Assembly (NCBI GenBank): GCA_903885375.1
Contig: CAISIK010000209.1
Span: 1 to 47,227, forward strand
DNA length: 47,227 nucleotides
Direction: 5' to 3'
Source of the DNA: an uncultured Pseudomonadota bacterium
GTDB taxonomy: Bacteria; Myxococcota_A; UBA796; SXON01
Shown here: positions 16,695 to 25,389 of the stretch, one piece after another
How the letters are laid out: each line of letters opens with the position of its first letter
Numbering within the stretch: the stretch's first letter is position 1
Program-made: the position numbers and the translations under genes
Notes under the pieces: generated by a model
Database searches by the model: none
What the model was told of the DNA's origin: nothing
What the model saw: only the letters and a program-made list of their open reading frames with translations

Positions 16695-16761
16695 GCCGCG
16701 CCAACTTGTTGAACACGGGTGCGACGACCGACAGGGAGCGCATCGGCCGCGCCGGCAGAAT

Positions 16762-17154
16762 CTACCGGTAGTCCATGATCTTGCGGCGGCCGGGCCCGTG
16801 CGGGTTCACCTCGCTGGAAGACTGGCACGGCACGCAGTGGGTGGCGAAGGGCATGAGCTGCAGCCGGCGGGCCGGGATGGGCTCCTGGCACTCGGCGCAG
16901 AGCCCCACGCTGTCGGGGTCGTTCACGATGCGCTCCAGCGCCTCATCCACCTTGGCCAGCCGCTCGCCGCGCTCGCGGTTGCGCGCCGAGGCGATGGACT
17001 GGCTCATCTCCACGAGCGGGGCCTCATCCTGGTCGCGCGAGCTGGGCACCGGCGTGTCGAGCTCGGCGCGCACCTCGAAGTCGCCCGCGGCGAGCAGCTC
17101 GGCGCGGGTACGAAGCAGGGTTTCCCGGTAGGCGAGGAGTTCGGCGTGCGTCAC
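16762..17154 (-). CDS. DksA/TraR-family C4 zinc-finger protein
   Basis: A 130-residue protein with a long N-terminal helical region and a C-terminal four-Cys zinc finger (Cys86, Cys89, Cys107, Cys110 in CAECQEPIPARRLQL ... THCVPC). DksA-family proteins enter the RNA polymerase secondary channel and adjust initiation with ppGpp. The acidic tip between the N-terminal helices (RDQDEAPLVEM) is compatible with that, although the classical DxxDxA arrangement is not exact. The start is GTG at 17154, preceded by GGTTAG 9 nt upstream and divergent from the diguanylate cyclase gene with a 32-bp gap. Confidence 0.85.
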   Translation of the reverse strand: MTHAELLAYRETLLRTRAELLAAGDFEVRAELDTPVPSSRDQDEAPLVEMSQSIASARNRERGERLAKVDEALERIVNDPDSVGLCAECQEPIPARRLQLMPFATHCVPCQSSSEVNPHGPGRRKIMDYR

Positions 17155-17186
17155 GGCGCCCGTCTAACCCGCTCCCGGCGGCGACG

Positions 17187-18977
17187 GTGCCCGGCCGCCC
17201 GGCTAAGAGCGACCCCGTGTACGCCCTCATCGTCGAACCCCAGCCGCGGCGGGCCGCGCTCCTCGTGAGCGCGGTCGAAGCCGAGGGGCTCGATCCGGCC
17301 GTAGCCGCCAACGACGACGACGCCCGTGGCATCGTAGCCGCCCGCGGCCGGCCGGCCGTGTGCATCCTCGAGCTCACGGTCGCCAACGTGGACGGGTTCC
17401 GCCTGCTCGCCGACCTCCGCGCGCAGGACCCGCCGGTGCCGGGAATCGTGGTGAGCGCGTTCTCGGAGCTCCGGGCTTCTGCGTGGTCGCGCCGCGCCCG
17501 CTTCCACATCGCCGCCGTCCTGAGCAGCAACCTCGACGCCTCGGTGGTGCGGCACGCCATCCTCACCGCCCTCGGCCGCGGCGGCGTGGCCCGCCCTCCC
17601 CTCCCCCCCGATCCGCGCGAGGCCGATGCCCGCCGCCTGCGCCTCGAAGCCGCCGGCATCTTCGGCGCCCCCACCCCCTCCCAGGCGGTCCAGGCGCTCA
17701 TGCAACACGTCGCCACCACCTACGGCGTGGACACCGCCTTCTGCGCCATCCACACCGGCCGGGAGGAGCTCGCCGTGGCGCATGCGGGCGTCGCCGATGC
17801 CCTCCGCCACGCCACCGGCACCCCTCGGGAGTTCGGCCTCGTCCAGTTGTTCGTCAACGCCGTGGCCGGCGAGGCGCTGTGTGTGCGGGATGCGCTGGAC
17901 CACCCGGTCTTCGGCGACCACCCGCTCGTGGCCGAAGGCAGCGTGCGCGGCTTCGCCGGCTTCCCGCTCGAAACGGCGGACGGCGCCGTCCTTGGCGCGC
18001 TGTGCCTCCTCCACGGCGCTCCGCTCGACCTGACGGTGGCGCACGTCAACCAGCTTCACGCGCTGGCCCGGCGGGTGTCCGGTGAGCTCGAGATCGCCCG
18101 TCAGGCGCTGCATCCCCCCGACGAGCGCGCCCGCTTCGCCCTCGGTCATCTGGGCAAGCTGGTCGAGCACCTCGAACAGCCGGTCGCGCTCTTCACCGCC
18201 TCGGGCGAGCTGAGGCTCGCGAACCCCGCGCTCGCCCGACTGCTGGGCCGCCCGGCCGAGGAGCTGGTGCAGCTCAACCTCGCGTCGGTGGCCGACACGC
18301 TCGCCGGGCTCACCGAGGACATCGCCTTCATCCAGCAGTTCCGCAAACGTCCGCCAGAGCCGGCCGTGTACCACGAGGAGGTGCAGTTCGCGGGCGAGCC
18401 GCCGCGCACCTGGCGGTGGAGCTCCAAGCCCGTGAGCCTGCCCGAAGGCGTGGGCGCGCTCGACACCTGGCTCGACATCACCGCCGAACGCGAGCTGGCG
18501 CGCGCCGCCCTGACCGACTCCCTCACCGGGCTGCCCAACCGGCGCGGCGGCGAGTCGGCCTGCCGCCGCGAGCTGGCCCGCGCCTCCCGAAACCGCACCC
18601 CCGTGTCCTTCCTCGTGGTGGACATCGACCACTTCAAGCGGGTGAACGACGAGCTCGGGCACGCCGCCGGCGACGGTGTGATCCGCGGGGTGGGCGAGCT
18701 CCTGCTCCGGAGCCTGCGCACGAGCGACCACGCCGCCCGCTGGGGCGGCGAGGAGTTCCTGGCCATCCTGCCCGACACCAACACCGCGGGCGCGCGGGTC
18801 ATCGCGGAGCGCTTCCGGCTTGCCGTCGAGCAGGCGTCGCTGCACCCGGCGCTGCAGGTGACCGTCTCGATCGGGGCCGCCCAGTGGGACCCGGGCGAGC
18901 GCGCCGAAACCGCGATCGGTCGCGCCGACACTGCGCTCTACGCCGCGAAGCACGCCGGCCGCAATCAGGTGTGCTGA
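17187..18977 (+). CDS. Diguanylate cyclase with pseudo-receiver, GAF and PAS domains
   Basis: A protein of up to 596 residues that makes c-di-GMP from two GTP. Domains: receiver-like (~12-128), GAF (~150-300), PAS (~325-430) and GGDEF (~440-596). The active site is GGEEF at 520-524, and an intact inhibitory I-site RTSD (511-514) is spaced correctly, so product feedback is expected. In the receiver the phospho-acceptor Asp is Glu62 (ILELTVANVDG), the acidic pocket is reduced to VEP, and the conserved Lys is absent, so it is probably not phosphorylated. The GTG at 17187 gives the longest form; GTG at 17217 would begin directly at the first receiver strand and is a strong alternative. Confidence 0.9.
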   Translation: MPGRPAKSDPVYALIVEPQPRRAALLVSAVEAEGLDPAVAANDDDARGIVAARGRPAVCILELTVANVDGFRLLADLRAQDPPVPGIVVSAFSELRASAWSRRARFHIAAVLSSNLDASVVRHAILTALGRGGVARPPLPPDPREADARRLRLEAAGIFGAPTPSQAVQALMQHVATTYGVDTAFCAIHTGREELAVAHAGVADALRHATGTPREFGLVQLFVNAVAGEALCVRDALDHPVFGDHPLVAEGSVRGFAGFPLETADGAVLGALCLLHGAPLDLTVAHVNQLHALARRVSGELEIARQALHPPDERARFALGHLGKLVEHLEQPVALFTASGELRLANPALARLLGRPAEELVQLNLASVADTLAGLTEDIAFIQQFRKRPPEPAVYHEEVQFAGEPPRTWRWSSKPVSLPEGVGALDTWLDITAERELARAALTDSLTGLPNRRGGESACRRELARASRNRTPVSFLVVDIDHFKRVNDELGHAAGDGVIRGVGELLLRSLRTSDHAARWGGEEFLAILPDTNTAGARVIAERFRLAVEQASLHPALQVTVSIGAAQWDPGERAETAIGRADTALYAAKHAGRNQVC

Positions 18978-19035
18978 TCGGCCCCGCGCGGGGAGGGTCC
19001 GCGGCGGAAGGGTCGAGGGGTTAGCCCTCGCGGCC

Positions 19036-20352
19036 GTGCCCACCGCCCCCGTTTCCCGCCCCGTCACCGCGCGGGATATCCTCTGGGTGGCGCTGCCAGC
19101 CACGGCGTCGGCGCTCCTGAACAACGCCTTCCGGGTGATCGATCAGCTCGCGGCGGGCGCGGTGTCCACGCCGGCCCAGGCGGCCATCGGCTCCTGCACC
19201 TTCGTGCTCATCGCCGCGTATGGCCTCCACCAGCTCGTGGCCGGCGGCGTGGGGCCGCTGGCCGCGCGTGCCGCCGGCGCACGCGACGATCGGCTCGGTG
19301 GGGCGGTCGTGAGCGTCGCGCTCCTCGGCTCGCTGGGCACCTGGGCCGTCTTTGCCGCCGTGACGGGGTTCGGCGCCGAGGCGATCGCCTCCCTGCTTGG
19401 CCTCTCCGGCGAGACTGCCACGCAGGCCGCCACCTTCCTCCGCACCCTCGGGGTGCTCGGCCTCCCGCTCGCCGTGGCCCCCTCGCTCGACGCCATCTTC
19501 GTGGCGCGGGGCCAGACGGGCCGAATGATGGCCCTGCAGGTGGGCGCGGTGCTCGGCAACGTGCTGCTGAACCAGCTCTTCGTCTACCGCCTCGGCATGG
19601 GCGTACAGGGCGCGGCGCTGGCCACCGTGCTCTCGCGGCTCCCCGCGTCCCTCCTCGGCGTGTGGCTCGTGTGGCCGCCCGGCGGGCCGCGCTGGCTCGG
19701 CGATGGCACGCTGGGCCGGGTCCTGAAGGTCGGGTCGCCGGTGTTCCTCAACACCCTGGCGTACGCCGCCGTCTACTTCCTGCTGCTCCGTCTCACGATC
19801 TCCCCCCTCGGCCCCGAGGTGAACGCCGCGCTGGGCATCGGCTTCTCGGCGTTGGAGGGTGTCACCTACCCCTGCTTCCTCGGCCTCTCGCTCGCGGTGG
19901 GCTCGGTGGTGGGGCGGCGACTCGGCGCGGGGGAGCCGGCCGAAGCGGCCCGGGCGGCGCGGATCGCGCTCCCGATGGTCACCGCGGTGGGGGTGGGCGC
20001 GGGGCTCATCTTCTGGTTCGGCGCCCGGACCCTCTGCTCCCCCTTCACCGACGACCCGGCCGTGCTCGACGCCGCCGTCGGCTACGCCCGGACGCTGGCC
20101 TGGTCGCAACCCACGGTGGCCTGGGAGGCGCTCGCCGAGGGCGTGCTCCTGGGGGCGGGCGCCTCCAGCCCCGTCCTGCGGCTCGGCGCGCCGCTCAACG
20201 CCCTGCGGGTGCCGATCGGGTGGCTGCTCGCGTTTCCGTTGGGGATGGGCGCACCGGGGGTTTGGTGGGCGATCAACCTCACGAGCCTCCTGAAAGCGCT
20301 GGCCAAGGGCTTCGCCGCGTGGCGTGGCCGATGGGTACAGATGCGCATCTGA
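19036..20352 (+). CDS. MATE-family efflux transporter
   Basis: A 438-residue inner-membrane protein with about 12 hydrophobic helices and the two-fold MATE pattern (N-half ATASALLNNAFRVIDQLAAG; GQTGRMMALQVGAVLGNVLLN; C-half GSPVFLNTLAYAAVYFLL). The family exports drugs or metabolites by Na+ or H+ antiport. The start is GTG at 19036, 58 bp after the diguanylate cyclase, with GGTTAG 11 nt upstream. It heads a run with the small membrane protein and nadE. The substrate is unknown. Confidence 0.88.
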   Translation: MPTAPVSRPVTARDILWVALPATASALLNNAFRVIDQLAAGAVSTPAQAAIGSCTFVLIAAYGLHQLVAGGVGPLAARAAGARDDRLGGAVVSVALLGSLGTWAVFAAVTGFGAEAIASLLGLSGETATQAATFLRTLGVLGLPLAVAPSLDAIFVARGQTGRMMALQVGAVLGNVLLNQLFVYRLGMGVQGAALATVLSRLPASLLGVWLVWPPGGPRWLGDGTLGRVLKVGSPVFLNTLAYAAVYFLLLRLTISPLGPEVNAALGIGFSALEGVTYPCFLGLSLAVGSVVGRRLGAGEPAEAARAARIALPMVTAVGVGAGLIFWFGARTLCSPFTDDPAVLDAAVGYARTLAWSQPTVAWEALAEGVLLGAGASSPVLRLGAPLNALRVPIGWLLAFPLGMGAPGVWWAINLTSLLKALAKGFAAWRGRWVQMRI

Positions 20353-20392
20353 CGGCGGCGCGTTAGGGCGGCGCCCTCCTTGGGGGTTCCCG

Positions 20393-20641
20393 ATGAATCC
20401 GCGTACGATCGGTTGGCTGTTCGGTGGTGTGTGCTGCGCGGTGGGCATCCTCACCATGATGTTCTCGTGGGACAGCGGCGGCGCCGACATTGCGCTCTCG
20501 CTCGACCGCGTGGGCAGTGATGCCCTCGGCAACCTGGGCCCCAACGCCAACTTCCCCATGGCCGTCGCTGCGCTCCTCATCGGTGCGCCCACGCTGATCT
20601 ACCTGAACGCCACGCAGTGGCGGAACACGGGCGGGTACTAG
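20393..20641 (+). CDS. Small two-helix membrane protein
   Basis: An 82-residue protein with two hydrophobic segments (~7-23, IGWLFGGVCCAVGILTMMF; ~56-72, PMAVAALLIGAPTLIYL) separated by an Asp/Asn-rich loop that would face the periplasm or cytoplasm. The ATG at 20393 was chosen because it opens directly on the first helix. It lies 40 bp after the MATE gene and 13 bp before nadE, in the same orientation. I recognise no family. Confidence 0.65.
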   Translation: MNPRTIGWLFGGVCCAVGILTMMFSWDSGGADIALSLDRVGSDALGNLGPNANFPMAVAALLIGAPTLIYLNATQWRNTGGY

Positions 20642-20654
20642 GCCCGCGGCGCGC

Positions 20655-22265
20655 GTGCGCGTCCTCCTTGCCCAACTGTCGCCGGTGGTCGGCGATGTCG
20701 TCGGCAACGCCGATCTCTGCGTGGCCGCGATCCGAAAGGCGGAGGCGGCGGGCGCGCGGTTGGTGGTGTGCCCCGAGCTGGTGATCAGCGGGTACCCACC
20801 GCGCGATCTGCTCGAGCGCAACGACCTCGTCGAGGCGTGCATGGCAGCCGCAGTGCGCGTGGCGGCGGCAACGGCCGGCTCCGATGTGGTGGCGGTTTTC
20901 GGCTGCCCCTGGCGGGAGGGCGGCCTCCGCAACAGCGCCGTGGTGGCCCACCGCGGCCGCATCGTGGCGGTGCGTCACAAGTCGCTCCTCCCCACCTACG
21001 ATGTGTTCGACGAGGCCCGCTACTTCACGCCCGAGACCGATCCCCGCCCCGTGGAGGTAGCCGGCCTGCGGGTGGGCGTGACCATCTGCGAGGACATCTG
21101 GAACGAGCCGGGCCTCATCCGGAACCCCTACGCGCTCGACCCGGTGGAGCGCATGCGCGGGTGCGAGCTCGTCGTGAACTTGAGCGCATCGCCCTTCCAT
21201 GCGGCCAAGGGTGAGCTGCGGGCCGACCTGCTTGCGCGGCAGGCCCGGCAGTGCGGCGCCCCCATCGTGTACTGCAACCAGGTGGGCGGCAACGACGAGC
21301 TGCTCTTCGACGGCGGCTCGCTCGTGGTCGGCGCCGACGGGGCCCCGCTCCACCAGTCCCCCCAGTTCGTCGCCGACCTCGCGCTCGTCGATCTCTCCGG
21401 GCCGGCGCGCACGCTGTGCTTCCCCGAGTTCGCCGAGGAGGTGGTCAACGCGCTCGTGATGGGCACCCGCGACTACGCCGGCCGCACGGGCTTCAAGAGC
21501 GCCGTGCTCGGCCTCTCCGGCGGCATCGACTCCGCGTTGGTCGCCGCCATCGCGGCGCGCGCCCTCGGCCCCACGAACGTGCTCGGCGTGGGCATGCCGG
21601 GGCCCTTCTCCTCGCCCGGCTCCATCACCGATGCCGAGGCCCTCGCCCGCAACCTCGGGATGCCGTTCCAGCTCATCCCCATCGGCAACATCCACTCCGC
21701 CTTCCTCACCGCGCTCGCGCCGGCCTTCGCGGGCCGAAAGCCCGACGTCACCGAGGAGAACCTGCAGGCGCGCGCCCGCGGCACGCTCCTGATGGCCGTG
21801 TCGAACAAGTTTGCACATCTTCTGCTCACAACCGGCAACAAATCCGAGATGGCCGTGGGGTACTGTACCCTGTACGGCGACATGAACGGGGGCCTTGCGG
21901 TGATTGGCGATGTGCTGAAGACCGACGTCTACCGGCTCAGCCGGCATTTCAACGTGGGCGGCGTCGTCATCCCCGAGAGCACGCTCACCAAGCCGCCCTC
22001 TGCCGAGCTGGCGCCCGACCAGAAGGACGAGGACAGCCTCCCGCCCTACGCCGTGCTCGACGCCATCCTCCACCGGTACGTGGAGTCCGGCGCCAACGCC
22101 GACAGCATCGTGGCGGCCGGCTTCGACCGCACCACGGTGGACCGCGTGGTGCGCCTCGTGGTGCGCAGCGAACACAAGCGGTGGCAGGCGGCACCGGTGC
22201 TCCGCGTGTCCTCGCGCGCGTTCGGGAGTGGGCGGCGGATGCCGCTCGCCCAGCGGTGGTCCTGA
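20655..22265 (+). CDS. nadE: Glutamine-dependent NAD+ synthetase
   Basis: A 536-residue two-domain enzyme catalysing the last step of NAD+ synthesis: deamido-NAD+ to NAD+, using glutamine and ATP. The N-terminal nitrilase-type glutaminase carries the Glu41/Lys109/Cys145 triad (CPELVISGYPPRD, HKSLLPTYDVFDE, ICEDIWNE). The C-terminal synthetase has the PP-loop SGGIDS at 288-293, GNKSEMAVGYCTLYGD, and the Lys/Asp-rich segment before LPPYAVLD. The start is GTG at 20655, 13 bp after the small membrane protein. The stop overlaps the start of the next gene by 1 bp. Confidence 0.96.
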   Translation: MRVLLAQLSPVVGDVVGNADLCVAAIRKAEAAGARLVVCPELVISGYPPRDLLERNDLVEACMAAAVRVAAATAGSDVVAVFGCPWREGGLRNSAVVAHRGRIVAVRHKSLLPTYDVFDEARYFTPETDPRPVEVAGLRVGVTICEDIWNEPGLIRNPYALDPVERMRGCELVVNLSASPFHAAKGELRADLLARQARQCGAPIVYCNQVGGNDELLFDGGSLVVGADGAPLHQSPQFVADLALVDLSGPARTLCFPEFAEEVVNALVMGTRDYAGRTGFKSAVLGLSGGIDSALVAAIAARALGPTNVLGVGMPGPFSSPGSITDAEALARNLGMPFQLIPIGNIHSAFLTALAPAFAGRKPDVTEENLQARARGTLLMAVSNKFAHLLLTTGNKSEMAVGYCTLYGDMNGGLAVIGDVLKTDVYRLSRHFNVGGVVIPESTLTKPPSAELAPDQKDEDSLPPYAVLDAILHRYVESGANADSIVAAGFDRTTVDRVVRLVVRSEHKRWQAAPVLRVSSRAFGSGRRMPLAQRWS

Positions 22266-23269
22266 TGGCGGAGGCCCCTCGACCGGCGCGCGGCGAGGCG
22301 GTGCGCCGGGCCCTCGCCGCCGAGATCGAGCGCCTGGCCAGCGAGCTGCGCGGCCCCATCGGCACGATCGACGATGCCCTCGCCTCCCTCGCGAGCGGTG
22401 ATGGCCTCCCGCCGGGGCTGGAGCCCGATGTGCTCTTCGCCGGCGGCGTGCCGCGCATCCGGCCGGTCCTCGTCGTGCTCGCGAGCCGGTCCACGGCCAA
22501 CCAGGGCGAGGCCGACGCCTCCGCTGCCGCCGAGGTGGCCTATGCGGCGGAGCTGCTCCACACCGCCATCCGCCTGCACGACGTGGCGCTCGGCCGTCAG
22601 CACGGGCGGCGTCGCCGTGCGGCGCGGCGCGTGCTCGGCGGGGCGGCGCACTGGCTCGGCGCCCACCACGTCACCCTCCGGGCCCTCGAACTGGCCCGTC
22701 GTGCGCCGGCCCCCGATGTGCTCGGCGATGCCCTGGATGCGCTGCGCGAGGTGAGCGAGGGGCAGGCGCTGGGCGAACAGCTCCGCGCCCGTCCGGCCTC
22801 CGCGCCCGACGCCGTGCAGCTCGCCGAGGGGTACACCGGCGCGGTTTTCGCGTTCGCCTGTCGCGCGGGCGGGCGCCTCGGCGGGGCTTCACGCACCGCC
22901 GTCACGGGGCTCGGCCGGTACGGCCGCCACGTGGGCGTGGGGGTGCACATCGCCGAGGAGCTCGCCGTGCTCGAACGGGGCGACGATCCCTGGCTCCTCA
23001 GCAGCCGCCCCACGATCTACCCGGTGGCCTGGGCGGGCGAGCGCAACCCCGAGGTGAACGTGCTCTGGCGGCGGCTCCAGGCCGCGCCGGAGGCGAAGCT
23101 CGCCGAGGCGCTGCGCATCGCCGTCCGCGACACCGGCGGCCTGCAGGCCTCGCGTGAGCTCCTCGTCGGCCAGAGCTGGGCGGCGCGCAAGGCGCTGGCC
23201 GGCGTCGACGACACCCCGGCCCGCGAACAGCTCGATCGCATCGCCACCGCCCTCGGGCGCAGCGCGTGA
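22265..23269 (+). CDS. Degenerate polyprenyl-synthetase-like protein
   Basis: A 334-residue all-helical protein that follows the trans-isoprenyl diphosphate synthase pattern: GGVPRIRPVLVVLA (60-73, equivalent to GGKRLRP), then AAELLHTAIRLHDVALG (94-110), EGQALGEQLR, YTGAVFAFACRAGG and YGRHVGVGVHIAEELAVL (219-235). Both Asp-rich motifs are lost: the first DDxxD is DVALG and the second is EELAV. Without these Mg-diphosphate ligands prenyl transfer is unlikely, so this may be a regulatory or ligand-binding subunit. The ATG at 22265 overlaps the nadE stop (TGATG) and the 3' end overlaps the DOMON-like gene (GTGA), so all three are probably translated together. Confidence 0.78.
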   Translation: MAEAPRPARGEAVRRALAAEIERLASELRGPIGTIDDALASLASGDGLPPGLEPDVLFAGGVPRIRPVLVVLASRSTANQGEADASAAAEVAYAAELLHTAIRLHDVALGRQHGRRRRAARRVLGGAAHWLGAHHVTLRALELARRAPAPDVLGDALDALREVSEGQALGEQLRARPASAPDAVQLAEGYTGAVFAFACRAGGRLGGASRTAVTGLGRYGRHVGVGVHIAEELAVLERGDDPWLLSSRPTIYPVAWAGERNPEVNVLWRRLQAAPEAKLAEALRIAVRDTGGLQASRELLVGQSWAARKALAGVDDTPAREQLDRIATALGRSA

Positions 23270-23805
23270 TCCTCCGCACCTCCCTCACCGCCGATGGGGA
23301 TGCCGCCCAGCCGGGCGAGGTCGCCGTGCTCACGCTCCACCGCACGGCCGCGGGCCTCGAGGTGGAGATCGACGCCCCCTTCCACGGCGACCCCCCTCCC
23401 CCCACCCCGCCCGGCGCCCTGGACGGACTGTGGGCGTTCGAAGTGGTGGAGCTCTTCATCGCCTCTCCCCTCGGCGCGGGCTGGGCCTACACCGAGCTCG
23501 AGTTCTCACCCCACGGGCACACGCTCACCCTCCGCTTCAGCGCCATCCGCGCCCGCCAAACTGCCACGCCGCTACCGCACCTTGACACCGCCGTGCGCCA
23601 CGAAGCCGGCCGCTGGCACGCCCGCGCCACCGTGCCCGTCGAGTGGCTCCCGACCGCCCCCGAGTGGCACGTTAACGCCTGCGCGATCCACGGCGAAACG
23701 CCCCGCCGCTACCTCACCGCCACCGAGCTCCACACCCCGCGCGGCAAGCCCGACTTCCACCGCCCCGACCAATTCCAGGTCTGGGCGATGCGCGTCAGCC
23801 CGTAA
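23266..23805 (+). CDS. DOMON/CBM9-like beta-sandwich protein
   Basis: A 179-residue protein with no signal peptide. The pattern LDGLWAFEVVELFIASP, TELEFSPHG and HARATVPVEWLP followed by WHVNACAIHGETPRRYLTATEL matches DOMON-like and CBM9-like domains, which bind sugars or haem. The His-rich C-terminal segment (ELHTPRGKPDFHRPDQF) is typical of this subgroup. The start is GTG, overlapping the previous stop by 4 bp. The role is unknown; the coupling to nadE and the prenyl-synthase-like gene is the main clue. Confidence 0.72.
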   Translation: MILRTSLTADGDAAQPGEVAVLTLHRTAAGLEVEIDAPFHGDPPPPTPPGALDGLWAFEVVELFIASPLGAGWAYTELEFSPHGHTLTLRFSAIRARQTATPLPHLDTAVRHEAGRWHARATVPVEWLPTAPEWHVNACAIHGETPRRYLTATELHTPRGKPDFHRPDQFQVWAMRVSP

Positions 23806-23822
23806 GCTCTCCGCGAGCCCAC

Positions 23823-23839
23823 CGCCGCGCATCGCGGCG
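23823..23839. terminator. Putative bidirectional terminator hairpin
   Basis: A perfect 7-bp stem (CGCCGCG/CGCGGCG) with a 3-nt CAT loop lies in the 57-bp gap between convergent genes ending at 23805 and 23863. No T-tract follows. Confidence 0.45.
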
Positions 23840-23862
23840 CCACCGCGGCGCCCCGCCTCGCC

Positions 23863-24858
23863 TCAGAGCCCAAGCCTTGCCGGGTCGTAGACCGCCGCGA
23901 AGGAGGCTGCGGCCGCGCAGGGGTCCGGATCGGCGCCATCCGATCCCAGCTCGAAGTGCAGGTGCCGCACATCGCTCCGCCCGCTGTTGCCCATCGAGGC
24001 CAGGGTAGCGCCGGCCGGCACAGCCTCGCCGGTCCGCACGGCCGCGGACCCCTCCTCGAGGTGGGCGTAGCGCGTGTAGATTCCCGCGCCGTGGCGCAGG
24101 ATGACGTGGTTGCCCCAGCCTGCCCCGCACTCCCGCAGGCTCTTGTTGCTGCCCAGGGAGCTGCTCTGGGGGCAGCCCTCCCTCACGTACACGACGACCC
24201 CGTCCGCCGCCGCGACCACGGGCACCACACCTATGGATGCGTCGTCGTTCACGTAGTCGATGCCCTCGTGGCTCGCAGCCGACCCGGGCGTACCGACGAA
24301 CGGTGCCGTGGAGGTTGCCGTGGTGGGCAGCTGCCAGACCAGGGCGGTGGCGCCCGAAGGCACGCCGGTGCCCGTGGTCTGCACAGGTGCGCTCTCCTGC
24401 TCCTCGGATGTGTACCGTTCGCACGCGCCGTAGACGGTGACGGTGCGGGTGTCGCGCGCGAGCTCCGACCCCGAACCATCCAATCCGGCGGCCACGATCT
24501 CCCGCGGCCCGATCTGGGAGAATTCGTAGTCCAGGGCGAAATCCGGCGGGAGGCCCTGCCCGAGGGACCACCCCTCCACGGACCACACCACGCTGGCCAC
24601 GTCGCCGGAGGCCTGGGCGGTCCAGGTGCAGGGGTTCACGCACCCGCCATCGGAGATGATCGCCACCGCGGAGGCCAGCGCCCCGCTGTCCTCGCCGTCC
24701 GTGGGCTCCTCACCGCTATCGCCATCCCTACCGCCCTCGCCGGTGTCCTCGGGACTGGCGCTGTCCGTTCCGTGCTCCGACGACGCCTCGCGGGTGACGG
24801 AAGAGGGAGACGAGTTCGCTGCGCAGCCGACGGCGAGGAGGGCGGCAAGGAGGGGCAA
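23863..24858 (-). CDS. M23-family (LytM) metallopeptidase lipoprotein
   Basis: A 331-residue lipoprotein. The signal is LLAALLAVGC (Cys12), followed by a ~45-residue Asp/Glu/Ser-rich spacer and an Ig-like segment (~62-145). The C-terminal M23 domain has His197 and Asp201 (SHEGIDYV), His266 and the HxH pair at 299/301 (RHLHFEL), so the zinc site looks complete. M23 enzymes cut peptidoglycan cross-bridges or peptides in the periplasm. The start is TTG at 24858, supported by GGAG 5-6 nt upstream and by beginning exactly at the signal peptide. Confidence 0.87.
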   Translation of the reverse strand: MPLLAALLAVGCAANSSPSSVTREASSEHGTDSASPEDTGEGGRDGDSGEEPTDGEDSGALASAVAIISDGGCVNPCTWTAQASGDVASVVWSVEGWSLGQGLPPDFALDYEFSQIGPREIVAAGLDGSGSELARDTRTVTVYGACERYTSEEQESAPVQTTGTGVPSGATALVWQLPTTATSTAPFVGTPGSAASHEGIDYVNDDASIGVVPVVAAADGVVVYVREGCPQSSSLGSNKSLRECGAGWGNHVILRHGAGIYTRYAHLEEGSAAVRTGEAVPAGATLASMGNSGRSDVRHLHFELGSDGADPDPCAAAASFAAVYDPARLGL

Positions 24859-24922
24859 GGAATCTCCGGTGCGCGGGGTGGGGAGCTTCCCCGCCTACGC
24901 CCCCACGTACCTACTTGTTGGT

Positions 24923-24928
24923 AGATTA
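24923..24928 (-). promoter_or_regulatory. Candidate -10 box for the M23 lipoprotein gene
   Basis: The minus strand reads TAATCT inside the only AT-rich patch (24908-24932) upstream of the gene, ~64 bp before the TTG start. No good -35 was found. A short GC hairpin (GGGGA/TCCCC, 24880-24892) lies in the presumed leader. Confidence 0.3.
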
Positions 24929-24946
24929 GCAACGCGGCCCCCACAA

Positions 24947-25271
24947 CGTCCCCAGCGCCCCCGGTCGCCGCGTCCTGCCCGGCCGTCTGCGTCGCCACCG
25001 TCGTGGTCGGTCGTCCCGCCGCCGTTCGTGCCGCCGCGTCGTGGTGGGCCGCCGCCGTGTCGACCCGCCCCCAACGACAGGCCGGTGCAGCCAGACCTCC
25101 GCGGGCCAGCGGTGTGCGGCGCGCTACCCGCGGCGGCTGACGTTCCGCCGCCTCGGTGACTGCGCCGGCAGGCCCCGGAACCGACGCTTCGCTACGTCAA
25201 CCGCCAATAATCCGCGCCGTCCACCGCCGTCCCCGCGCCCACGGTCGCCGCGTCCTGCCCGGCCGGCTGCG
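24947..25271 (+). repeat. Pair of ~45-nt direct repeats 280 bp apart
   Basis: Copy 1 (24947-24991) and copy 2 (25228-25271) share a 29-nt core (24963-24991 and 25243-25271) with one mismatch (T/G). The preceding ~15 nt match with one gap and one mismatch. Neither copy lies in a supported gene. Confidence 0.85.
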
Positions 25272-25389
25272 GAGCCGGGACCGACGGAAGTCAGTCAGCA
25301 CCGACGAACGTCCGCCGCCCCCCAGATGATTGTGGAGCTTCCCCCGATGGCACACCCCATGCAGGAGGGAGGACACACCCGGAACCCCC

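Larger units (their letters stand above)
24859..25389. other. Gene-poor stretch with no supported coding region
   Basis: About 530 bp between the M23 lipoprotein and the next exported protein. Open frames here have very Arg/Pro-rich translations with no recognisable domain and poor coding character. It holds the M23 promoter region and two copies of a ~45-nt direct repeat, and it is rich in CCGCCG runs. It may be a decayed gene or recombination scar. Confidence 0.6.
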
